64,000 nucleotides of DNA from assembly GCA_977006965.1 (NCBI GenBank), contig OZ345353.1:1240001-1304000 (forward strand). The letters run 5' to 3'. The position numbers and the translations under genes were made by a program. A model generated the notes under the pieces. It was not told where the DNA came from and ran no database searches. It saw only the letters and a program-made list of their open reading frames with translations. Positions 21,011 through 31,430 of this stretch are shown piece by piece (position 1 is the first letter of the stretch; each line of letters opens with the position of its first letter). The stretch is from Phymatolithon calcareum. Taxonomy: Eukaryota > Rhodophyta > Florideophyceae > Hapalidiales.

Positions 21011-21508
21011 GGACATATGCGAGGGTGTCAGTATGCAAGATGTGTTGTACCGGCTGTATCGAAACAGTTGAACACCTATTGCTACGCTGTGGTGAAAAGA
21101 CTGCCTCCAGACGCAAGTTTACCGGGCGAGTAGGAACCGAGACTGTAGAGGAATTATGCCGCGAGAACCACTACAGGTAATCAAGATTCTGAAATGAGAA
21201 GCTGTTGTCAAACAGTTTCAGAAGCTCACCTTTTGCGTGAGCAACGAAGATTCCGAACTAGATGAAGCCGTCAAGGATATTTCAACGATGACTTTCCGAT
21301 ATTCAAAAAGAGATGCTGGAAATGGCACTTGATATTGTCCAAAGAAAATGTCCGAAATCAACTACTTAAATGAGAGCGTAAGCGAAGGATTGTACCGCAG
21401 CGAAAAGTCTCTCAGGAGAAATGATAATTGACAAAGGGAGCTTTAATTAAACAGAAATCCAATCTAATCCTTTTGCGTGAGCGATATTTCCGCAATAAAG
21501 AAAGAAAG
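21011..21508 (+). mobile_element. GAAA-tailed LINE 3' fragment, plus strand, interrupted
   Basis: A plus-strand LINE end inserted in the minus-strand LINE. It encodes CKMCCTGCIETVEHLLLRC, EKTASRRKFTGRVGTETVEE and a stop at 21180. The cysteine pattern (C-x2-C, then H and C) resembles the zinc-binding end common at LINE C-termini. After an ATCC-tailed retroposon (21243-21468), the 3' end CCGCAATAAAGAAAGAAAG follows. The flanks ATATGCG (about 21016) and ATATACGCA (21509) are a degenerate target duplication, and the host LINE frame continues across it. Confidence 0.7.
21229..21482 (+). mobile_element. ATCC-family retroposon with 14 bp TSD
   Basis: The insertion 21243-21468 sits between exact CCTTTTGCGTGAGC (21229-21242 and 21469-21482), inside the GAAA-tailed LINE fragment. 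It contains GCGAAGGATTGTACCGCAGC, CAAAGGGAGCTTTAATTAAA and ends CAGAAATCCAATCTAAT, a degenerate form of the (ATCC)n tail. It extends about 45 bp further 5' than the copy at 29413. Confidence 0.85.
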
Positions 21509-21564
21509 AAATATACGCACAGATGCGCAAAGGCAGTTTTACGAGTATACCACATGTGGAATCA

Positions 21565-21605
21565 TTTCTTTAAAGGCTCCCAACGCCTCACTTACGAGTA
21601 TCAGG
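21565..21605 (-). mobile_element. LINE 3' end core
   Basis: On the minus strand: TGAGGCGTTGGGAGCCTTTA then AAGAAATGATTCC. Only the terminal core is recognisable. Confidence 0.45.
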
Positions 21606-21959
21606 GCTCGCGTTTCGAACGGGTGCTTAAGTAGTGTAACCAGTAGATGGTGTTTTGTTCGAAAGGGGCGTTGTCTTTAGTTGATGGTCTTCATGCTGAA
21701 GTTGATGATTAGTTCATGGTTGGTTCCCTCTGCTGGAGAAGGTTATCTTGCTTGAATAGTCAAAGCACAGAGAGTGTGCCCGCAATGGTGCACTGTCGGT
21801 GAAAAAATTAGACTACTGTCGGTCCACGCCAGAGTCGGTGAAACAATTAGACTAGTGTCTGTATGGGATAACTTGATGAATAGCAAGTGAACGTGCAATG
21901 AACGGCATGGGAACGCTACTCTGTTACCAGTAGCGTAGTCTGCATGGCCTTCTAAATTC

Positions 21960-22345
21960 GTATTTCTCTACTAACAAGTGCACGTTTCTTTTGCACCCAT
22001 CTCATTTTCCACATCAGGGCCCATCTGCGATGATGATAAAATGCGTTGGAACACACCAAACGCAATTACCACTTTGATGCCAGAGTACTCACCCAGTATT
22101 GACTTTCTCCACAGCGTCGATAGATTAAATATCAGCTTCAGGCATCTCAGCCGTGTCGTCCTGTCCCTTACGCAGAGGATCCCTGGTAGTTTGGTTGATT
22201 CAATGGGAATCTTCACTGATCTTCCCTTTTCTTCCGCTGGCCATACTTCGATTATTTCGCTTCTTCGGTCCTCCTTTGATACTGCTCCATGTCCCGCTTT
22301 TATAAGGCTTTTCTCAAGTCGACAAATTCTTTTAGACACTCATCA
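21960..22345 (-). pseudogene. LINE-A C-terminal fragment
   Basis: A minus-strand frame of 122 codons (21971-22339) contains TRLRCLKLIFNLSTLW, RKSILGEYSGIKVVI and QRILSSSQMGPDVE, matching the other LINE-A copies. It lacks the 3' terminus seen at 9994 and 14091, so both ends are missing. The plus-strand 139-codon frame here is antisense. Confidence 0.7.
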
Positions 22346-23802
22346 TCTTTCGTTGCTCCACTATACAATTTATACGCCTCGCCTCACGTCTCCCTAGAGA
22401 TTTTCCATGTTACCCGATGATCAAACCTGAAGATCCAGATCCCCCATTGCAGTCCGAAGCAGACTTCGGGCAGAGTCTAGGTAAGAGGGTTACTCGTAAC
22501 TCTAAAATCAGCTACTGTACGGAGCAAAATAAATTCCAATTAGATGTAATGGCGGCAACCGTATTGAAGCATTCTTGCTAGTTCCAATGTGAAACATTGA
22601 CAGTACTCACGTTGAGTTACAGCAATCAGTATCAGTAAGATGTGCTTCATTCTAATCTACTTTGAAATGTAAGAGAAGAGCTTTTCCGATTCATAATAAA
22701 ACGATCTCGGAGCCGTGGCTCTCTAATAAAATATATATCACTGAATTAGAAGAAAAAACCTTAATGCCATAAGGGCACGTAAGGATCAGGACGGAAGGGA
22801 TTGCCACTATGTTCTATCCGCTTTTTGGCGAGACCAATGATAAGTGTAGAGAATCGAGGGCCAAACGCGCGGGAAGCTTGAGGTGCAGCGTGCGTGATTT
22901 GCTGACACAGGTACGCATCGTGGACGCCTGTCGGTAGATATCGGCTGTGATGGCAATGGGCGTGCTCTTGACGCGCGGCTCATTATCGCGAAAGGCGATT
23001 AAATTGCCAGCTCGGGAGGGTTCACTTTAAAGGGAGTCGCCCTTGACGAGTAGAAGTCTCCTTTTCTGCTTCGCGGGCAGTCCGAAACATTCAAGCTGGG
23101 GACACAGCAAGCGATGGCCAAACGATGGTACCATTATTTCGTCCTACAGATACTGGGAAAAGGGTGACCTAGGCTGCCTAGGCGCAGTCAAAATGAAAGG
23201 TTGGCAAATGTTGCGGACCTGCAGTTCCCCTGAGCGATTTGGGGCGGGACAGCGTAGGCGAACAGATAGGATGATCGCTGGGTTCATGGGAGACTGGTGA
23301 TCTGACATGAGTCATCTCTATCCAGGTGTGCATGCGTGGGTAGGATAAACATGTTCTCTGTCGCCGTAACTCGTTAGATGGGAAACGATGTAGCCGGCCG
23401 ACAAGGGCCGTTGAATAATGGCGATGGTCAATATACCAAATGTAATCCTTCGCAGGAGATAGCAACCGGGAGGGTTGATTACTTTAGCGGTTGCCCTATC
23501 CTTGGAAATACGATCACCATGTGTGTACACTTTTGTTTCGTTAGTATCACACAACAATGTGTACGTAGACAACAGAAGGTATATGATACATGACCATCGC
23601 TACACGACGGCTTCGCCTACATGAAATCAGCTGTGAGTTTAAAATATGAAGAACATGAGTTGCCGCGTGACAACTTTGTCCAGGCATTCTCCTGGTCCCG
23701 CAAGACGCCATCATGATGATAGGGTGTAACTTATTATCGCGGTCACGCTGGTTGGTTGGCCAATCAGAAGGCCCATAATTTTGGCCTACACATTGTGTCA
23801 TA
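22346..23802. other. No recognisable gene
   Basis: Frames of up to 95 codons on both strands overlap without known motifs. I see no repeat shared with the rest of the window. Confidence 0.45.
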
Positions 23803-23835
23803 CAGAACGGGTATCATAATATGATACCCGTTCTG
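23803..23835. repeat. Perfect 16 bp palindrome with 1-base centre
   Basis: CAGAACGGGTATCATA (23803-23818) pairs exactly with 23820-23835 around A23819. It lies in non-coding sequence about 240 bp upstream of the BLOC1S1-like gene. Confidence 0.95.
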
Positions 23836-24073
23836 AGCAGCTCTGCAGCGAAACATTTTGCCCCCAGCAGACAAGTTGTCATTGGTGTTGCGGGAAAAGG
23901 CCGTACCACTTATGATCTGCCACCACAAAGATGAACAAGATCATGTGTTGTATCATATCACGCACTAAATTATACTCCGGGCAACCGTCCCGAAATTCTT
24001 ACCGACCGCACAAGCTTCTTTGCAGTTCTACATTTCTGGAATCCAAGTGAAGAGCGTGAAGCCGCTTTCTGCA

Positions 24074-24641
24074 ATGCTATCCTCGCACGTGCGGGACGCA
24101 GACGAGACTAAGCGCGCGCTGCACCGTGAACTCGGTACGTGTCCCATGCTCTAGCACTCCCCACCTTCACTCCTCATCTGACGCCTTATCTCCGCAGCCG
24201 ACGCCACCGGTCGCAGCCGCAACGCAAGCGCCGACCTGAGTGCGGTCGCCGAGTCGCATGCTAACGACGCCGTCGCCAAGGTACGTCCGCATCGCCCTCT
24301 TTCCACGGCCCGCACCCGGACGGAATCTGACATGCGAAGTGCAGACATACGAGCTAGAGCGCGACATTGAACTAGAAATGCGTCGTCTCCTTGCCGAGAC
24401 ATCGGAGGCAAGTCGACGCGCGACGCGCTTCCGCGAACGTGCGACCGAGCTCGGGACGGCGTTGAAGGAACTTGGTGACCTTGCACATTGGACGAAAACG
24501 CTCGAGGAAGCGGCCGCGGAAACAGTCACACTTGCAGCATCCGTCGCCGCCGCCACATCGCGCCGCACACAGACCGCGGCCACCGCGCAGCAATCCGATT
24601 CCACGGCTCGTGCCGTGGGACAGCGCTTCCACGAGGCGTAG
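24074..24641 (+). CDS. BLOC1S1: BLOC1S1/GCN5L1-like protein, three exons
   Basis: Exons 24074-24134, 24198-24280 and 24345-24641 join in frame to 146 residues. Start and first exon read MLSSHVRDADETKRALHREL, and exon 3 holds TALKELGDLAHWTKTLE, which corresponds to the family hallmark ALKEIGDVENWARSIE of human BLOC1S1 near the same place. The whole protein is predicted helical, alanine-rich and without membrane segments, as expected for a small coiled-coil subunit of BLOC-1, which acts in endosome and lysosome-related organelle traffic. The C-terminus is some 20-25 residues longer than usual. Both introns start GTACGT and end CAG. The gene lies 547 bp upstream of the zinc-finger gene in the same direction. 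The family call rests on the motif and the matching start; the role is from the family. Confidence 0.75.
24135..24197 (+). other. Intron 1 of the BLOC1S1-like gene (63 bp)
   Basis: The donor is GTACGT directly after phase-1 G24134 and the acceptor is CCGCAG. Removing it restores the codon GCC across the junction. The reading frame would otherwise meet a stop (TAG near 24152). Confidence 0.75.
24281..24344 (+). other. Intron 2 of the BLOC1S1-like gene (64 bp)
   Basis: Phase 0 between AAG and ACA; donor GTACGT, acceptor GTGCAG. A possible branch site, TCTGACA, lies 16-20 bases before the acceptor. The length is nearly equal to that of intron 1. Confidence 0.75.
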
Positions 24642-24994
24642 TCGGCTGAATTGAGCGACGTTAAAATTATACTTGCGGACATGAATCTGCACATCGCACA
24701 TGGTGCGCGGCATGGGAGGTGGAGCAGAATTTAGAGGCGCGCTTGTGAAGTTGTGCGCTGTTGCTTCACACTGCCGCGTTTCGACTGCACTCTACTCTAC
24801 TCGACACTACTGTCTCTTCTTCGCGCTGAAACGCAGAGAGCACTAAATTGTTCTTTTTGTGACGCGACCTTAACGTGGGGCAGCGCTCGCAGTCCACGGC
24901 CCGATGCCGCATTCCAGTTCCATCGCACAGAGAGCTGCACAGTGATGCGCGGAAGCTGTACCGACGCATCAGTGCGGTTGGCACTTGTGGCCCC

Positions 24995-25050
24995 ACTCCA
25001 CACACACACCCACACAGAGAGATAGACACACAGATAAACACACACGCACT
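24995..25050. repeat. CA-rich microsatellite
   Basis: Interrupted CACACA and GATAGACACACAG tracts in the spacer between the BLOC1S1-like and zinc-finger genes. Confidence 0.8.
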
Positions 25051-25188
25051 ACACGATTCGTCACGGTCCGAAAGATGATCACATGATGTGGCCGTTGACC
25101 AAGGGAAGCGCCGTGCATCTTCTCGAACATTCAAGTACCGCTGGACGATGTCAGAAATCTGCAGGAAGCAGTGAAACAACATCAGCAA

Positions 25189-26226
25189 ATGCATCGCACA
25201 GCCGCCGTGGACGCAATGCTATCCCTGTCCGACCCACCGAAACCGCACCCGGTGCGCAAGGTGGCACATCTCCTCTGCGACGCGCCAGCGTCGCCGAAAC
25301 GGCCGCGTGTCTGGATGCGCGGTGAACGCGGCCGCTTTGTCGAGCGACCGTTACCGCCCATGTCGCCCACGCGCTCGCAGCCGCAGACAAGAGTGTCCAA
25401 ACGCCCGTACAAAAAGTACTATGCAAACCCCACGCCGAGTGCACACTGCCACGTGTGCGCGCGCACGGCAAAGGCGGTGCGCTTCGCGGTCTGCGCGCGC
25501 ATAGCGCACGGACTATGTCGCAAGGTGATTTGCGATAAGTGTTTTGCGAAATTCGGATGGGATTGGGATGCGGCTGTCAATGATCGCGAGTGGGTGTGCG
25601 TGCACTGTCGCGGCGAGTGTCCGGAGGGAAGGAGTCAGTGCTATATATACTCGCGTGTCAACCGGCGGAGGGAGACTAAGCGAGGCGCGAGAGCGAAGGC
25701 TGCGGCCGGCGTCACGATGCAGACGGGGGGAAGTCTGCCGGTGCCGGGGGGAGGAGGTTTTAGTGGGATGATGCCGATGACGCATGGGATGGCCGTGGGG
25801 AATGGGGTGCAGGGAGGAAGGGGGAGTGGAGGGGGCGGTCCGAGATTTGGAGAGGTGGGATTCTCGTCGCAGCAGCAGGGACAGATGAGAGGGTTTTCTG
25901 GTTCTTCACAGTTGTACACTCAGCAGAATTCGTACTCGATATTGTATGCAGCGCAGTCACCACCGCCACCACCACCACCGCCGCCGTTGCGGCGGCAGCA
26001 CGGTTTGCAAACAGTTATGAAAGCTGGCAGGATGTATTCGAACGAGCGACTCCCATTCTCGCCTCTTCCGCCTCTTCCACCTACTGTGCCTGTTTACTCT
26101 AGTGGATGGTCCAGCGTGGATAGGAGATATGGTCCACATGGGATATTGAGCCCGGTGAGCGGTGTGACAGCCGCGTCGAATGATGCCGAGCACATTAGTT
26201 GTGCGGAAAAAATGAGTACAATATGA
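25189..26226 (+). CDS. CDCA7-like zf-4CXXC_R1 zinc-finger protein, copy 2
   Basis: A frame of 345 residues with no internal stop. I start at the ATG at 25189, where similarity to copy 1 (2671-3483) begins; an in-frame GTG lies at 25171. Residues 15-30 hold KPHPVRKVAHLLC and residues 71-78 the basic KRPYKKYY. The finger is C87-x2-C90, C102, C110, C115-x2-C118, C137-x2-C140, C144, C151, with W135 and CRG at 140-142, the zf-4CXXC_R1 signature of CDCA7 proteins. All these cysteines are conserved in copy 1. Beyond about residue 165 the protein is glycine-, glutamine- and proline-rich, including nine prolines in a row (encoded near 25960-25985). The domain suggests a nuclear DNA-binding role, perhaps with a HELLS/DDM1-type remodeller; that part is inference. 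The first exon could lie upstream, but none is evident. Confidence 0.8.
   Translation: MHRTAAVDAMLSLSDPPKPHPVRKVAHLLCDAPASPKRPRVWMRGERGRFVERPLPPMSPTRSQPQTRVSKRPYKKYYANPTPSAHCHVCARTAKAVRFAVCARIAHGLCRKVICDKCFAKFGWDWDAAVNDREWVCVHCRGECPEGRSQCYIYSRVNRRRETKRGARAKAAAGVTMQTGGSLPVPGGGGFSGMMPMTHGMAVGNGVQGGRGSGGGGPRFGEVGFSSQQQGQMRGFSGSSQLYTQQNSYSILYAAQSPPPPPPPPPLRRQHGLQTVMKAGRMYSNERLPFSPLPPLPPTVPVYSSGWSSVDRRYGPHGILSPVSGVTAASNDAEHISCAEKMSTI
25958..25990 (+). repeat. Proline-codon microsatellite
   Basis: A CCACCGCCACCACCACC-type tract within the zinc-finger gene encodes the polyproline run. It is absent from copy 1 and likely to vary in length. Confidence 0.85.
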
Positions 26227-29200
26227 AGGAAGGAGCATGACGGGATAATTTACGAAACTGAGTGGGACATGTTTGTGTAGTAAAGTGATCAACATGAGAT
26301 TGTGATGTGACAATTGGTGTTGCAAGCACAGTGAATGTGCTGTAGTGTAATGTTTGTATCTTGCTAGCAAAAGGATGGCGTTCATGGCGGAGGGGGCACG
26401 GAAGACCTTGTGTAAAGACAGACTTGGCAGGTTTGACTCCCCAGTTCAATTCAATACTGTAACAGATTTGGGCCACAACGGTGGGGACAGAAGGGAGCAG
26501 TTTAGTGGAAAACCGTTTAAAGAGAATAGCGTGCCACCGACAATTCAATTCAAAGAACGAACATGGGTGCGGAACATTGACACAAGAATGTTGCCGGCGA
26601 ATAGATACAAACCTTTATTCGACCACCGCGTCGCACATGTGGAATGTGCGAAACGGGCTTACCACTCAGAAGAGCAAATTCCGCCCTCAGTGCAGCCCGA
26701 TGAAACTGTGCTACGCACACGCACATGTGTTAAAACTGCTATCTCTCTAGAGAAGAGTATTCTATAAGTCACAGCTCCTAGCTTTACAAACTCGCGACCG
26801 GTTGTACTCGGATTACTGTAGAGCAACAAGGCAAAACTCGCCAACTTCCAGCCCCTTTCTCATCTGTGCTCTGCAACAGTTGCAGCTCAACTTCTCGAGA
26901 TCACTTGGTAACATCTGATTTATGTGCAGACACAATGAAACCTCTGTTTCTGGCAATGACATCGGACAATACGCGGGCCTCGCGACAAGCTCCACTGACT
27001 GTTGCACGTGACCTCCCTCGCGCAGTGCCGGACGATGGATTGCATCTGGTCGGCACCCCGTCCCGATGGATTGCAGTCCACGGACGAACAGGATTCAAAG
27101 GACGAGTCTTGTGCAATGAGATGGGGCCCTACAAGTGACAAGATTTGAATTTCAATGAATTCAGAATCACGGTGTCCGATGACGTGCGCTGTTGTCCTTT
27201 CCACAATTGCACATGCAGGCCCGATGAGACCGACTTTTTGAGATCGTGCATCGAGAGCATAATAACCGTTTCCATCAGTTCTTGGTTCATTCTGTTAACG
27301 TGATGGATGGACCGACCGTGGGTTGATGAGATCTGTCTACCCGCTGCCGCCGCTGTGCGTCTCCGTTCCATCAGATCATTTCTCATTATGCTCCATTATG
27401 GAGGGAAAAAATGAAAAAAAAATCACGTGGACAAAAAACACTTTTTGCTCCGATCTTTGTTCGTTTGTATTTCTGAGTTGTTTATTTCTAGAACTGCGCC
27501 TCTAAGCATACTGTACAACAATGAGTTTTTCTGAATTCACGGCATTCCACCCTGCACGTGTAGGGACTTCCTTGTCTTCCACGAGGGTATCATTCTGTTT
27601 CCTAAACTTCCTACACCGTGTCGGCTATTGGTAAGACCTCAAAAATCATCACAATCCACCCGATTGGCATATATACTATTCCAATTTGGTCCACCCCGTT
27701 TTCTTTCAAATTTCTATTCGATTGGTCTCTAATAGCACCGAAAGTCCATCCAGATCCAATTCTGCCGTGAGCAACTAGTATCAAGGTGCAGATCGCAGAC
27801 CTTGCGGCCGGAGAAGGAACCGTCAGAGGCGTATTCGTTGCAAAGGCAGGGACTGTGTTAGTCTGCAGTAACGAAAGGCAGACAGAGTGCTGCTTCGAAT
27901 GACATGTATGTTGGTGTGGAATTGATAGACGCAGTATGTTTACACATTGATCGGTTTTCTGTTCTGGGTGGAAGGGGGATTTGGGAAAAATCAAAAGCAG
28001 CGGTAAAGATAAAGGTGCTATGAATCCAAGCTTCAATACTGTCGGCTTCTTTTCAGCAAGTGTACTCTCCATTCCAATTGACTAATATTGCTTCAACAAA
28101 ATGAGACACGCAATTGCGGTACAATAATTTGTTCTGTAAGGCGACTCTCTGCTCTCTGCGCCTTGGTTTGATTGTCATCAATCTGTTTTAAGCTGGAAGC
28201 CAGCTGCCCCAATCCGCTGCTCTTTGTCTACCGTCTTATTATCTTCGAGAGAAGACATTGAAGAATCATGGAGCAGTGTGACACAGTCTCGTCTGTACTC
28301 GTCAGAAGAAGTCGGTACATCTCACACATGACAAGGATCTGCGACAGAGGGCTCTTTGTCTGATCTAGGTCATCTATTCATAATACATTAGAGCATAGAA
28401 TCAGATTATTTTTTTGGTTCAGGCTAAATGTGGGTCGAAAATAAAATGCTCGTTCTAGGCATTTGCAGTTCGAAAAATAATAATGTCCTCCACCAGACAT
28501 GAACTTTGTTCTTGCTCTGTCTTGCGTAACAACTTTATACACAGCACTGAAAATACACTCACTCGCACGTGAGGATGTTGGAGTCCCGAATACTCGCCTG
28601 ACTGTACAGAAGAGAGAAACAAGTTTTTTGGTTGTACATAAATCGAGTGCGGGGAATCATCCGCCATAAAATCGGTAAGAGCAGTGCTCATGCTGGCAAT
28701 ATTCAAGGTGTTCTAGCGCGTGACGTCAACTGGATAATTCGTCATGTAATGTCAACCGACGTGGTTTTTTCTCTCTGTCGCTCTCATTTCTTGGGGAAAA
28801 ATCTTCGGTTTTCCATCAGTTCAGATCTGTCTGTATTCAGAATGCCCATGTCGCGGATCATTGCTCGGATCCTTAGATCCGCACATCTTGTGCTCATCGC
28901 GCATTGAGACGCACACATAAGCGCGTGTAGGTACGACCCGACAAGCCACAAGACGTACACTTTTGTCTTTTCGAGAAGAAATTTAATCCTTAACGGCACA
29001 TCTCACTTGAAATATTTGATGACCAGACATTCTTTCTCGCTCCTCCGCGAAACACAGGACACTCGTTTGCCACTTTCCCCAGCTCATCGAACCATTTCTG
29101 TAGTAAAACAAGAACCCAAATGCAGCAGTAATTGCTTCACGAGCGGGGATACCCGATTATCGTGCCGTCCATTTCACGCTCAGTGAATAGCGGCACGAAC

Positions 29201-29397
29201 ACTCCGTTTGCAGCCGTGTCCTTCTTCCAAATCAGAATCGCAGCTTTCTTAATGGAGAAGAAAACATGTCGATCAGGGACATAGAAAAGGTACCGAAACG
29301 TGTACTGATTTCTTGAGTCAGGTTGTGCCCGAAGGGATGCCAGCAGTTTTAGCCGCATGTTCTGAAGACGGTGACATTTTCTCCCACGTTTGTAAAT
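26227..29397. other. No recognisable gene
   Basis: Moderate frames occur (26354-26767 plus, 137 codons; 27611-28072 minus, 153 codons; 29137-29418 minus, 93 codons), but I recognise no domain and see no intron-exon pattern that would join them. The 3' end of the zinc-finger transcript must lie in the first few hundred bases. Confidence 0.4.
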
Positions 29398-29609
29398 CAT
29401 TTCAGTCCTTCTGCCCAAGCAACAACTTTCCGATATTCAGAGATGCTGGAAATGGCAGTTGATACCGTCCAAAGAAAATGTCCGAAATCAAAATGAAAAC
29501 GTAAGCGAAGGATTGTAGCGCAACGAAAAGTCTCTCAGGTGCAATGATAATTAACTAAGGGAGCTTCAATAAAACAGAAATCCATCCATCCAGCCATTTC
29601 AGTCCTTCT
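29398..29609 (+). mobile_element. ATCC-tailed retroposon with 15 bp TSD
   Basis: The insertion 29413-29594 (182 bp) is flanked by exact CATTTCAGTCCTTCT (29398-29412 and 29595-29609). It starts GCCCAAGCAACAACTTTCC, contains GCGAAGGATTGTAGCGCAAC and ends GGGAGCTTCAATAAAACAG plus AAATCCATCCATCC. With the copy at 9200 it defines the probable full unit. Non-coding. Confidence 0.9.
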
Positions 29610-30345
29610 TCAATGACGCATATCTCCTCTATTTGCCACGCACTCCTTCATATTCTTGTTTGTCAGATGGACTGCACAGCCGATCCAGCTTTAATCCATA
29701 GATGCTTTGTTCTCACGCACAACAGAGAGTACAACAACAGCCATAAAAGCAGCTTTTCTTGTCGCAATGGTCCAGTGTTGCGTTGGAATCCTAGCGAAGT
29801 TACGTACTTTGATTGTAACGCATTATCAAGGGTTGCACAGATGTTTGCGCTACTCGACTCATGCGGACTTTTCAAAACAAGCATCGTGCAATTTTTCATC
29901 TTAAACTGCACAACATCGATGATAATGTTCAGTGGGGTAACGGTTATACAGAGTATGGTCGTAGAAATGTTTAGCCTGCACCTTGAGAGTAAGTCCAGTG
30001 GTGGTGAGAGCACCACTCGCAGCCACAGAGTCGTCAAACATTCCGATTATAAATCATCACGATAACTGATTGGCCTTCTGGCTTAATGCATCGTGCACGG
30101 ACCGTGCTTAAGGAAGGAGGCCATTGGATCAATTTCCTTTGAAACTGGAATGTGTAGAAGAGCTTGAAAACACCATTCATGTAACCTGCTATGCCTGCCT
30201 TACTATATGTGAAGCAAACAGGTCGGCCATCACGGGAAACAGCCGTTACAACCTGATGCTTTAGAAATGAGGTCGTTTCCTCTGCAAGTGCCTCGGAGAA
30301 ATTGAATTTAGAGCATGAAACAGCGGATTGGCCCAAAGCATCGGA
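29610..30345. other. No recognisable gene
   Basis: A 150-codon plus frame (29613-30065) opposes a 124-codon minus frame (29663-30037), and a 100-codon minus frame (30034-30336) follows. None has a motif I know. Confidence 0.4.
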
Positions 30346-30620
30346 ATTATTTATTTATTTTTATTCTTTTCTCGAAAAGTGTCGAGAATAAATAATTTAT
30401 TGTTGAACGCAGAAGCAATAAATTATTGTATTCAAGTTCAGCGAGGTATAAATAACTGGTTATTCCCCGAATTATTGGATCCTTCTTGCTACTTTCTGTC
30501 GCGATAGAATAACCGGATCGAAAAAATGAGGAGTCCGATACAATAATTGTCGCAACCACGACGATCTCAATAAATACAATAAATATGCGAGACTCAGGAA
30601 TAAATTATTGGAACAATAAT
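30346..30620. repeat. AT-rich block with inverted repeats
   Basis: AATAATTTATTG (30391-30402) and CAATAAATTATT (30416-30427) form a 12 bp inverted repeat with a 13-base loop, next to CTCGA/TCGAG (30371-30386). AATAAATTATTG recurs at about 30599. The block directly precedes the (CTTT)n tail of the inserted LINE fragment. Confidence 0.6.
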
Positions 30621-30995
30621 TTCTTTCTTTCTTTCTTTTATTGCGGGATTTATCAGAGCTGGTAAACAACTCCACATCCTTACGGCTCCAGTAGACTTAA
30701 CAGATACGAGTGGTACTTGATGTCACAACAGCTGCCCAAGCTGCACAATGTGCAGACCTTGGGGAAGCTTAACATCTATATCGCTACATAGCCAATCTTC
30801 AGTCGCCGTCCTTCAAAGGGATGCCCCGGGTTGGAAACCATTTAGGACGCTCACGGTAGCTAGTCATCTCGCTGCCTTCTTTCATCTTCTTCTGTATTCT
30901 CTCCCAGCTTCCTTGAGCGTTGCGGCACACCACTCAGGGCGGAATCCATGTACTACCATACTACCAGAAGGTGATAGTCTTCTCCCATGGGGAGG
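30621..30995 (-). mobile_element. GAAA-tailed LINE 3' fragment, copy 2
   Basis: This is nearly identical to 20477-20848: same minus orientation, (GAAA)n tail at the left and the same abrupt right end after GGGGAGGCC. The frame 30748-31056 is antisense. No target duplication is clear. Confidence 0.8.
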
Positions 30996-31430
30996 CCGGA
31001 TCACAGCTCTTGCAAGTTCAAAAAAACCCTGCACTGTAGCGGGGAAAAATTCCTGACTGAGCTCTTGGTTCCTATCTGTGACGCACAGGTGAACGGGCCG
31101 GACCGGTATGATAGCCGGCCTGTATCAAATCCGCTTAAATTCGCAAGATTTTCTCGAAATCTTGCAACGGCGGGCTTGGGTCTGGCATTTCAAGTGTGGC
31201 AAGTTCTCGATTCGCCAAGTCCCTGGAGTGCGCGTTCACGATCGCGTCAGCCATTTCCGGCGGGATTACCGTCGGAAGGAGCGCTTTGTGCAGCTTTATC
31301 GCTGCGGCCACTTGCGCCGGCGCGGGCGCCCGCGCCCGCGCCGGAAACTTGTCTTTTTTTGTTTGTGGTCCGTTCGGTCCGGTCAAACCCTTCTCCCACC
31401 TCCACAATAATTTAAATAATTACAATAGCA
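30996..31430. other. GC-rich segment with a strong hairpin, no assigned gene
   Basis: A GC-rich island in AT-rich surroundings. A 28-base palindromic stretch at 31317-31344 has 12 bp arms (CCGGCGCGGGCG and its complement) around four bases. A 90-codon minus frame (31135-31407) and plus-strand frames overlap. It may be the 5' continuation of the adjoining LINE fragment, but I see no RT motif. Confidence 0.4.
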
